The notes beneath the pieces were generated by a model that saw nothing but the letters and a program-made list of their open reading frames with translations, was not told the origin of the DNA and ran no database searches. A stretch of DNA of 18,449 nt, from NCBI GenBank assembly GCA_964569315.1, contig CAZMUZ010000074.1:1-18449 (forward strand), read 5' to 3'. This stretch comes from CADEFF01 sp964569315 (GTDB lineage Bacteria > Pseudomonadota > Alphaproteobacteria > Dongiales > Dongiaceae). Below are positions 1 to 5,404 of the stretch, one piece after another; the stretch's first letter is position 1, and each line of letters begins with the position of its first letter. The translations under genes and the position numbers were made by a program.

Positions 1-347
1 CCGAAATCGCTGCGGCCGCCCTGACCGCCATCGCCGCCATCGCTCGCCGAGCCGTCCGAGCCGGCGGTGCCCTCGGCGCCGATCGTGACGCTTTCGCTGG
101 AGCTGAGTTCGGCGGCATTCAGGATCTGCTTGTTTCGGGCGCCGCCACCACCACCGCCGCCACCATTGCGAACACCGCCAGCCGCCGCACCGCGACCACC
201 GCCACCACCACCGCCGCCGCCGATCACATCCACGACGACGAGCTTGGCGTCTGCGTGCTTGTTCCAGGTGCCGTTGCTGGTAAACGTGTCATCGGCCAAC
301 AGCGACATGCCGCCGCCGCCGGAAGGCGCAGGAGGATAGAGCGGCAT
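1..347 (-). CDS. Glycine-rich tail fibre / adhesin-like protein (partial)
   Basis: The start codon is seen, but the gene runs off the left edge. The first 115 residues begin MPLYPPAPSGGGG. A segment reading DTFTSNGTWNKHADAKLVVV (residues about 20-39) follows, and then runs of glycine (DVIGGGGGGGGG and a second run). The TW-containing segment followed by poly-Gly is typical of glycine-rich domains in phage tail fibres and receptor-binding proteins, which form glycine-helix lattices; adhesion to the host surface is inferred from that family. The ATG overlaps the stop of the preceding gene as TGATG, so translation is probably coupled. It is the last gene visible in the left-reading virion block. 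A tail-spike accessory protein is an alternative. Confidence 0.75.
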   Translation of the reverse strand, partial: MPLYPPAPSGGGGMSLLADDTFTSNGTWNKHADAKLVVVDVIGGGGGGGGGRGAAAGGVRNGGGGGGGGARNKQILNAAELSSSESVTIGAEGTAGSDGSASDGGDGGQGGRSDF

Positions 348-787
348 CAGGTGAGCTCCGTCACGCGCGCCGCGCCGTCGTTCGGATCGGTCGCCCACAG
401 CCCGCGGATCTGTCCCGTGAAATTGTAGGGGACCTCGTAATAGGCGCCAGAGACGAGCTTCGCGGTGTAATTGGTCGAGGTGACCGCCGTGGTGCCCAGC
501 CCGAGAAAGAGGATCGCCGAACTGTCGTTGAAGATTGTGGCGCCCCTTCGGTTCGCATTGGCGGCCAGGATCACGCCGTCGCTGGCGCTGTCCGAAACCT
601 GCGTGCGCGTGCCTGTAGCGCTCGCCGGCAGGGTGAGCACATCGACGTCGCCGATGTTGTTCCCGCCGGCGGGCAGCGGTGGAAGGCTATCGACGTTGTG
701 GTGCGGGGTGTGAACGCCGGCATTGTCGGTCGATTTGACCGTCTTCGTGGCGCCGGCAGCGTCGAGAACGTCGAGATTGTTCGCCAT
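347..787 (-). CDS. Phage virion-associated protein (146 aa, hypothetical)
   Basis: A 146-residue soluble protein without a signal peptide or membrane segment. The N-terminal half is polar and low in complexity (HHNVDSLPPLPAGGNN). The C-terminal half, about residues 68-146, is a compact beta-rich region containing AANANRRGATIFNDSS, LFLGLGTTAV and GAYYEVPYNFTGQIRGLWA. I recognise this C-terminal pattern from uncharacterised structural proteins in tail regions of alphaproteobacterial phages, where it sits just before tail-fibre genes; no biochemical function is known to me. Position between small virion genes and the glycine-rich adhesin supports a minor tail or baseplate role, which is inference. 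Its stop overlaps the next start. Confidence 0.75.
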   Translation of the reverse strand: MANNLDVLDAAGATKTVKSTDNAGVHTPHHNVDSLPPLPAGGNNIGDVDVLTLPASATGTRTQVSDSASDGVILAANANRRGATIFNDSSAILFLGLGTTAVTSTNYTAKLVSGAYYEVPYNFTGQIRGLWATDPNDGAARVTELT

Positions 788-790
788 GGC

Positions 791-949
791 TCAGAGACCT
801 ACCGTCACGATGTGATGGCTGTTCGCCGCCGCCGAGAAATCGAGCTGGCCAGGCGTTCCGCCGGGCGGGGGGCTGCCGCCGCCACCGATCGCGCCTTCGA
901 TCAGAAACAGGATCGCGCTGCGGACCGCACCGCTGATCAGGCGCGCCAT
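791..949 (-). CDS. Small phage protein (52 aa)
   Basis: MARLISGAVRSAILFLIEGA is followed by a Gly/Pro-rich linker (GGGGSPPPGGTPG) and a short polar tail ending HHIVTVGL. The first 20 residues could form one amphipathic or membrane-associated helix. I chose this ATG because a good Shine-Dalgarno (GGAGG) precedes it by 6 bases; the longer reading frame upstream is only the shadow of the neighbouring gene. The start lies inside the end of the 32-aa ORF at 937-1035. Function unknown; the location among virion genes suggests a small structural or assembly protein. Confidence 0.6.
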   Translation of the reverse strand: MARLISGAVRSAILFLIEGAIGGGGSPPPGGTPGQLDFSAAANSHHIVTVGL

Positions 950-1035
950 CCGAGCCTCCGGACGAGACGGCGCCAGAAGCTCGGTCGCGGCGTGCGGATC
1001 TGCTGGATCGCCGCGCCGATGCCCGCGCCGATCAT
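937..1035 (-). CDS. Possible micro-protein (32 aa), basic
   Basis: A short frame beginning MIGAGIGAAIQQ and ending in a strongly basic, Trp-containing tail (SFWRRLVRRLGWRA). Its ATG overlaps the stop of the 99-aa gene as ATGA and its own stop lies 12 bases inside the next gene, so it exactly fills the space between two neighbours. There is no convincing Shine-Dalgarno of its own, so it would depend on translational coupling. The composition suggests a short membrane-associating helix. It could be chance; confidence is limited by size. Confidence 0.4.
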   Translation of the reverse strand: MIGAGIGAAIQQIRTPRPSFWRRLVRRLGWRA

Positions 1036-1331
1036 TGGCTGATCCGATAGGCGATCGTGCCGCTGCTATGCGCGTCGCAGTTGAAGCGGTAGAGCATGCC
1101 AGCCTCCGGCTCTTCGCCGACGCCCTCGACATCCGCCGAGAACGAGGCGGCCGAAAAATCCGGCTTGCTCATCACCTTCCAGCTCGAGCCCCCGTCGAAG
1201 CTCCGTTCGAGTTTCACCGTCGCGGTGCCGAAGCCGGAAAGGCTGAAATTGTATTTACCTCGGAGCGCGATCGCGGCGGACTGGCCGGTGCCGGTGAAGG
1301 TGCCGGATACCAACGCTTGCGGAAGCGACAT
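1032..1331 (-). CDS. Phage beta-sandwich structural protein (99 aa)
   Basis: Alternating beta-strand pattern throughout: GTFTGTGQSAAIALRG, FSLSGFGTATVKLERSFDGG, SSWKVMSK, AGMLYRFNCDAHSSGTIAYRISQ. The layout 'small-residue strand, LERSFDGGxxW, then YRFNCxxxxSGTIxYRISQ' resembles a recurring family of small phage virion proteins, probably decoration or minor tail components; the exact role is not established. The ATG is preceded by a clear ribosome binding site (AAGGGAGA). It belongs to the leftward virion gene cluster, 12 bases downstream of the proline-rich peptide gene. Confidence 0.75.
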   Translation of the reverse strand: MSLPQALVSGTFTGTGQSAAIALRGKYNFSLSGFGTATVKLERSFDGGSSWKVMSKPDFSAASFSADVEGVGEEPEAGMLYRFNCDAHSSGTIAYRISQ

Positions 1332-1343
1332 GGTCGATCTCCC

Positions 1344-1544
1344 TTACGAGCGGCCGAGCAGAGTCGGCGCATAGGTCGGGGCCGGCGTGAGATCGCCGGC
1401 GCCGGAGGTGAGGATGGTGGAGCTCGGCCCCGAGGCGAGTTGGCGCCGGCGACGTTCGGCGGCCGCGGCCGCCTGGACGCCGGCGTTATCGACGGTCGGC
1501 GCCGGCGCCGGCTTCGGCGGATCCGGGCTGTCGAACATGCACAT
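1344..1544 (-). CDS. Proline-rich small phage protein (66 aa)
   Basis: Begins MCMFDSPDPPKPAPAP, then an Ala/Arg-rich helix (AAAAAERRRRQLA) and SGPSSTILTSGAG. The pattern 'MC.F...PPKP.PAP ... AAAERRRR..ASG.SSTILT' recurs as a short conserved gene next to head-tail genes in podovirus-like prophages; its function is unknown. The start at 1544 has a Shine-Dalgarno (GGAGAGGAA); an internal Met two codons later is an alternative. The stop of the GNAT-like gene is only 2 bases upstream of the ATG. Confidence 0.75.
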   Translation of the reverse strand: MCMFDSPDPPKPAPAPTVDNAGVQAAAAAERRRRQLASGPSSTILTSGAGDLTPAPTYAPTLLGRS

Positions 1545-1546
1545 CG

Positions 1547-2044
1547 TCAGGTTCCTCTCCGGGCCATCGGCCCAAGCTCGAAATCCACCCGTCGCCAGGC
1601 GAAGGTGACGAAATCCTCGCCATCCTTGCCGTAGCCGGCGAGCTCGCCCTCGCGCCGGGCGCCGATCGATCTCATCCAGCGATGCGCCGCCTCGTGCGAC
1701 GCGAGGCTGCGGCACTCGGCCCGATGCGCCCCCGCCTCGAGGAGCTGCCGCGGCAACATCCGCCGCGCGTACCGCGTGACGGCGATCGCGACCGCCGGCC
1801 ATTCCGCCGTCGCGAACATCCAGACCGACCAAACCCCCGGCCAAAGCTCGACGGCGCCGATCGCCGCCGCCGGCGTCCCGGCAGGCGTCGCGGCCACCGC
1901 GCCGAAGCGCGACCAGCCGGCCGCCACCTCGGCGAGCTCGCCCGGATCCTCGCTCCGCCGGGTCGCATAGACCTCGGCCCGATCGAGCGGCCGCATGCGC
2001 TCGGCGACCGCAAGCACCAGCGGCACCGTCAACGGCAGCAGCAT
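1547..2044 (-). CDS. GNAT-like phage protein, T7 gp13-type (165 aa)
   Basis: The protein has the layout of a GNAT acyltransferase fold. A first strand and helix (RPLDRAEVYATRRS, residues 17-30) are followed by a glycine-poor central sheet (AAIGAVELWPGVWSVWMFAT, about 81-100), a helix (VAIAVTRYARRML), and a conserved C-terminal strand-helix pair (RAECRSLASHEAAHRWMRSIGARREGELAGYGKDGEDFVTF, split here by eye). Relatives in phages include the T7 internal virion protein gp13, many of which lack a clear acetyl-CoA P-loop. I do not see a canonical RxxGxG/A loop here, so catalytic activity is doubtful and a structural or assembly role is as likely. It is the first gene after the terminator, so it probably opens a separate late transcript. 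Confidence 0.7.
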   Translation of the reverse strand: MLLPLTVPLVLAVAERMRPLDRAEVYATRRSEDPGELAEVAAGWSRFGAVAATPAGTPAAAIGAVELWPGVWSVWMFATAEWPAVAIAVTRYARRMLPRQLLEAGAHRAECRSLASHEAAHRWMRSIGARREGELAGYGKDGEDFVTFAWRRVDFELGPMARRGT

Positions 2045-2089
2045 GTCATCCGTCGAGCCGCGCCTTGATTTCTGCGGAATTCGGGCAAA

Positions 2090-2122
2090 GAAAAACCCGC
2101 CGCGGCGGCGCCGGGCGGGTTG
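2090..2122 (-). terminator. Rho-independent terminator
   Basis: On the minus strand AACCCGCC pairs with GGCGGGTT around a GC-rich loop of about 12 bases, immediately followed by TTTTTCTTT. It lies downstream of the DUF6362 gene and upstream of the GNAT-like gene. It should end the terminase transcript and separate it from the virion genes, or act as a partial terminator. Confidence 0.85.
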
Positions 2123-2190
2123 ATCCCAAACTTAGCGGCGGAGGGTGCCGAATTTTGCAAAGGGTGTAAAGCTGATTTTTAATTTTGTTC

Positions 2191-2613
2191 CTACATCGCG
2201 CCGGAAAGATGCAGCGCGATCTCCTCGAGCGCCTCGTTCCAGTATTTCCGGAGCGTCACAACCGAGCGCCCGTCGCGATCCTCGAGCGCGCGCCAGGGCA
2301 CGCCGCACGCCCGCGCCCACACGACCTTGCGCTCGGCCTCCTCGAGCCAGAGGAGCCAGGCGATCGCCTCGTCCATCCGCTCCATCTCCTCCGAGCTCGG
2401 CGTCGCCTCGCGCGCGAGGGCATCGTAATAGCCATAGGCATCGGCGCTCGATCGCACCACCGCCGGCCAATGCGCGCGGAGCGCTTGCGGCTTGAGCCCA
2501 TGCTCGCGGAGCCGCCGCAAGGTCAGCGCCGCTTCGCGGAGCCGCTCCTGGATCTCGACGACGAGCAACGTCGTCTCGACCATCGCGGCACCAGGGGCGA
2601 CCGCGCTCACCAT
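2191..2613 (-). CDS. DUF6362-family phage protein (140 aa)
   Basis: An all-helical protein with the recognisable DUF6362 signature: TLRRL, WPAVVRSSADAYGYYD (residues about 49-64), RMDEAIAWLLWLEEAERKVVW (about 79-99) and a helix-turn-helix-like end (RACGVPWRALEDRDGRSVVTLRKYW, read in two halves). The C-terminal part looks like a sigma-70 region-4 or terminase-small-type HTH, so DNA binding is plausible. The family is regularly found beside terminase genes in alphaproteobacterial prophages. The ATG at 2613 overlaps the end of the terminase gene by 7 bases; a second Met at residue 11 (MVETT) is also possible. The exact function is unknown. Confidence 0.8.
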   Translation of the reverse strand: MVSAVAPGAAMVETTLLVVEIQERLREAALTLRRLREHGLKPQALRAHWPAVVRSSADAYGYYDALAREATPSSEEMERMDEAIAWLLWLEEAERKVVWARACGVPWRALEDRDGRSVVTLRKYWNEALEEIALHLSGAM

Positions 2614-4085
2614 GCGAGGGGATCGTAGGCAGCGGCCCGCGCCGCCTCCGCCTTCATGAGCTCGCCGGCCTGCTCGCGCCGTTCCTTGCGGCCGGTCACC
2701 ACGTAGAACTCGCCGCCACCCAGGAGCGCATATTGCAGGGCATCGTGAGGATGGCTGAAATCATTCTTTTCCGGCTTATCCTCGAAGCGCTCCGAATTGC
2801 CGATCTGATGGCGCTTGAAGCGGTAGCCGTTATTGAACCCTCGCCGCAGCATCCGGCAGGTCGGGGAGAGCAACAAACCGCGCTGCGCTTCGCTCGTCCG
2901 CTGCAACGGCACCCGGACCGCCTCCACCCGCGGCAGAATGTCGTTGGTCGGCGCCGGCTTGAAGCCATGTCCGATCACGTTGCTCACCACGTCGCACCAG
3001 CTTTTTTCGTCGGTCGGGCTGCGGGAGAAGGCGGCGGGATCCGCCCAGAGCGATAATTTCTTGATGCCCCGGTATTTCTCCGATGCCAGCAGCCGCGCCA
3101 GGTGATCGCCGAAGGTTTTGGCGCCGGCGTTGCTGAGAACCAGCTCATCCAGGATGCGCCACTGGCCGCTGAAATGCTGCTGCGTCAACACCGCTGCCCC
3201 GCTGAAGCCCCCATCGGCGCCGATCACGAGCGGGATCTCGTTGTTCGGCATGAGCTCGACGGGCGAGACGTGCAGCGTATCGATCCACTCCGGGAACACC
3301 GGTCGGCCGTCGCGCGTATAGCCGAAGCGGTTGTGAACGAAGCGGTTCACCCACCAGTCGGGCTGCCCCACCATCGCCTGGATGTAGTAATCGCGGCCAC
3401 CCGGAAGGTTGTCGAGGTTCTCCGCACCCGGATCGAGCCCGCCCGGCTGCATGAACCAGGCCCAGCCCTCGGGCAGCTTTTCGACAAAGCTCCCGTAGAT
3501 CCAGTTATCGACCTCGGGCGCGTTGAGATCGATCGCGATGAAGCGGTCCGGGTTGCCGGGGAAGCCTTGCGCGACATCCTTCGCGGGGTAGCGGCCGGTG
3601 CGCGGCCAGAGATGCGCAAGGGCATCCGCCGGCATGAGATCGCCCTCGTTGAGCACGATGCAGCTCGTCTCGAGGCCGCGCGCCACATCCTCGATCCGGT
3701 TCTCGCCGACGCCGATGAATTCCGCCGTCAGTTCGCAGACGCGGCCATTGAGATCGAACGCGATCTCATGCTTCGCCGGTCGCCCGCCCTCGCCGCCGGT
3801 CCATTTGCCGAGCTCCCTCGGGAACCAGCGGTGCCAGGATGGCAGAGTGGTGCGCTCGAGATCGCGGAAGGTCGATCGCAGCACGGTCATTTTCCAGCGC
3901 GCCGCGCCCGTCGCCGGGTGCGGCACCGCCGTCGTCCAGACCGGCGCCGCCGCCTTCCGAAGGATGGTGCTCGTCTTGGCGCTGCCGACCGGACCGCAGA
4001 TCGCCGCGACCCGCGCCTTCGAATGCAGGAAGGCCGAGCAGATCGGCCCGGGGCTCTTCCAGTGGATCGTGAATTCCTTGCTCAC
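2607..4085 (-). CDS. terL: Phage terminase large subunit
   Basis: ATP-driven DNA packaging motor with a C-terminal nuclease that cuts the concatemer at the prohead. With the GTG start it has 492 residues. The ATPase domain shows Walker A GPVGSAKT (31-38) and Walker B IVLNEGD (143-149). The RNase-H-like nuclease domain shows IGADGGF (Asp291), LWADP (Asp349) and HPHDALQY (Asp448), giving the usual acidic triad. I chose GTG at 4085 because GGAGG lies 7 bases upstream and because the 106 residues predicted upstream of it are low-complexity and unlike any terminase. No defects are seen. A 292-base gap separates it from the putative small subunit. Confidence 0.95.
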   Translation of the reverse strand: MSKEFTIHWKSPGPICSAFLHSKARVAAICGPVGSAKTSTILRKAAAPVWTTAVPHPATGAARWKMTVLRSTFRDLERTTLPSWHRWFPRELGKWTGGEGGRPAKHEIAFDLNGRVCELTAEFIGVGENRIEDVARGLETSCIVLNEGDLMPADALAHLWPRTGRYPAKDVAQGFPGNPDRFIAIDLNAPEVDNWIYGSFVEKLPEGWAWFMQPGGLDPGAENLDNLPGGRDYYIQAMVGQPDWWVNRFVHNRFGYTRDGRPVFPEWIDTLHVSPVELMPNNEIPLVIGADGGFSGAAVLTQQHFSGQWRILDELVLSNAGAKTFGDHLARLLASEKYRGIKKLSLWADPAAFSRSPTDEKSWCDVVSNVIGHGFKPAPTNDILPRVEAVRVPLQRTSEAQRGLLLSPTCRMLRRGFNNGYRFKRHQIGNSERFEDKPEKNDFSHPHDALQYALLGGGEFYVVTGRKERREQAGELMKAEAARAAAYDPLAW

Positions 4086-4377
4086 CGAACCACCTCCCCC
4101 GCACCCCCCGGGAGCCTCAACCGGTTTCCGCGCGAGTTTTTCCCGCCGGCATGATGGAGGGCTCGGGTCTGGCGCTGGCTTGGGGTGTTTTGGATGCCCC
4201 CGGGGAAACGGCCGACGCGCGAAAAAAGACGGGTGCCCCCCTCGCCGGCCGCGATCGACCACCCCCCCTCGTGCGGCGCGATCGAGCCGCTGCCGCGCGC
4301 CTGGCCACCGCGGAACCGCTGATCTCCTATCAGCGGTTCCATGAGCCGGAGAGCCGCAGCAACGCTGGGGTTTCGCC
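4086..4377. other. Non-coding gap between putative terS and terL
   Basis: A stretch of 292 bases with no convincing gene, rich in homopolymer G/C runs on the coding (minus) strand. It contains the perfect hairpin at 4312-4340 and the strong ribosome binding site of terL at its low end. Gaps of this size are exceptional in this otherwise overlapping phage genome. A packaging (cos or pac) site or an RNA regulatory element would be natural occupants; neither is shown. A possible 99-codon GTG frame (4082-4381, minus) has the composition of a shadow frame. Confidence 0.6.
4312..4340. repeat. Perfect 12-bp inverted repeat (hairpin)
   Basis: GGAACCGCTGAT and its exact complement ATCAGCGGTTCC flank a 5-base loop (CTCCT on plus, AGGAG on minus). 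There is no T tract on either side, so it is not an ordinary intrinsic terminator. In the minus-strand transcript the loop displays the Shine-Dalgarno-like AGGAG. It lies about 40 bases after the small-subunit stop codon. Confidence 0.9.
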
Positions 4378-5043
4378 TCACTGTCCAACTCCCTTCCGTC
4401 CAACTCGGCCCTTCGGCTTCGCGCTAAGCTGTTGATTTGGTTGATGTTCGATCACGCGGGCGATCTCGGTCGGCGGCTCGGCCGCGGCGGGCGCGTCCTG
4501 GACGATCAGCGTGAGCCCGACCAGGTTGCGCCCCTCGATCTCGATCGCCTGCGGCAGCTTCTGGTGCCAGTAGGGCAGCGACTGTTTCGCGGCCTCGAGC
4601 TGCATCCCGAACGCCTCGGCCTTCTTGCATTGGAGCGCCCGCGCGATCTCCTCGGTCGGCCGGCTGTAGATCTCGGCCAGGACGACGAGCGGGCTGCGGT
4701 AGCGGCTCGACAGGTAGCCGATCCATTCCTCGGTCCGCTTGTTGCGCGCCCCTGGCGGCCGGCCCGGCCCGCGGTTCGGCCCTTCCGGCGCATCGTCCAG
4801 CGTGACCGCGCCGCCGATCGCCGGCAGCGGCATGAGGGCGAGCTGCTCGGCCGGCTTCGGCGGCTCGCCGGCGCCGACCGCCTCGACCGCCGCCCGGATC
4901 CCCGCCGCCGTCGCCGCCGGTCCGGTGGCCCGCTCGGCCGCTAAGTCATTGATGCGGGTTCCGCGAGCCGGCCGTTTCCGACCGCGCGCGCCGGTGCGCG
5001 CCGCCCTGGACGCCTTCGCCGATGCCTTTGAATTTCCAGCCAT
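4378..5043 (-). CDS. Putative terminase small subunit
   Basis: 221 residues. The N-terminal 80 are basic then Ala/Pro-rich and look disordered (ASAKASRAARTGARGRKRPA). The folded core starts around GPGRPPGARNKRTEEW (residues about 91-106) and continues YLSSRYRSPLVVLAEIYSRP, ALQCKKAEAFGMQLEAAKQS and LPYWHQKLPQAIEIEG. This core (GRPxGxxNKxTEEW..YL..RY.SPLxxLAxIYSRP) is a recurring family encoded directly upstream of terL in alphaproteobacterial prophages, so a DNA-recognition role in packaging is inferred from context. The Shine-Dalgarno GAGGAA lies 9 bases before the ATG. The C-terminal tail is low-complexity and basic. Confidence 0.7.
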   Translation of the reverse strand: MAGNSKASAKASRAARTGARGRKRPARGTRINDLAAERATGPAATAAGIRAAVEAVGAGEPPKPAEQLALMPLPAIGGAVTLDDAPEGPNRGPGRPPGARNKRTEEWIGYLSSRYRSPLVVLAEIYSRPTEEIARALQCKKAEAFGMQLEAAKQSLPYWHQKLPQAIEIEGRNLVGLTLIVQDAPAAAEPPTEIARVIEHQPNQQLSAKPKGRVGRKGVGQ

Positions 5044-5404
5044 TATTTAATTCCTCGCCGCTCCAAGGGCCGATCCCATCTGCGACGCACCGTCGCAGCC
5101 GTCGCAGGCACCGTCGCAGCCGCGGAGCGCCCTAATTAATTGATATATCTCGTCAATTAGAGATAGGAACCTAACTGCGACGGCTGCGACGGTGGTGTTG
5201 CCCCCTACACGCGTGCGCGCGCACGCGCGCGCACATGTATCTCCTGTTTTCGACCGTCGCAGCGTCGCAGATGGCACTTTCGCCAATCCTTTCAACCAAC
5301 TAGCTGCGACAGCTAATCCGTCGCAGTGCCGTCGCACCGTCGCAGCCCGGCCCCGGGCAGACCGGCATCGGACGCGAATTCCTGCGCGGAAGCTGGGGTC
5401 GGGG
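5044..5404. other. Putative phage replication origin (iteron array)
   Basis: A 361-base non-coding gap between the helicase gene and the putative small terminase gene. It holds eleven exact copies of GTCGCAG. On plus they start at 5092, 5101, 5113, 5256, 5264, 5320 and 5339; on minus they occupy 5080-5086, 5175-5181, 5184-5190 and 5304-5310. A twelfth near-copy (GTCGCAC) is at 5331. Most extend to CCGTCGCAG. Under equal base use about 0.04 copies would be expected. An AT-rich block at 5131-5174 sits between clusters of opposite orientation, and a 35-base alternating purine-pyrimidine tract lies at 5206-5240. Repeats plus an AT-rich segment beside a helicase gene are the classic form of an iteron origin; function is inferred. 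Confidence 0.65.

Noticed and set aside
67..339. A proline-rich plus-strand frame at the left edge.
   Set aside because: The poly-Pro stretches are the complement of poly-Gly codons of the adhesin-like gene.
3102..4154. A 350-codon plus-strand frame opposite terL.
   Set aside because: Antisense shadow; terL has intact motifs on the other strand.
4082..4381. A 99-codon GTG frame filling the gap between the terminase genes.
   Set aside because: Low-complexity Gly/Arg content, no recognisable pattern, and it runs through the perfect hairpin; kept only as a remote possibility.
4380..4391. ACTGTCCAACTC occurs both at the end of the putative small terminase gene and near the attachment site (18347-18358).
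   Set aside because: About ten shared 12-mers are expected by chance in a window of this size, and the first copy is inside coding sequence.
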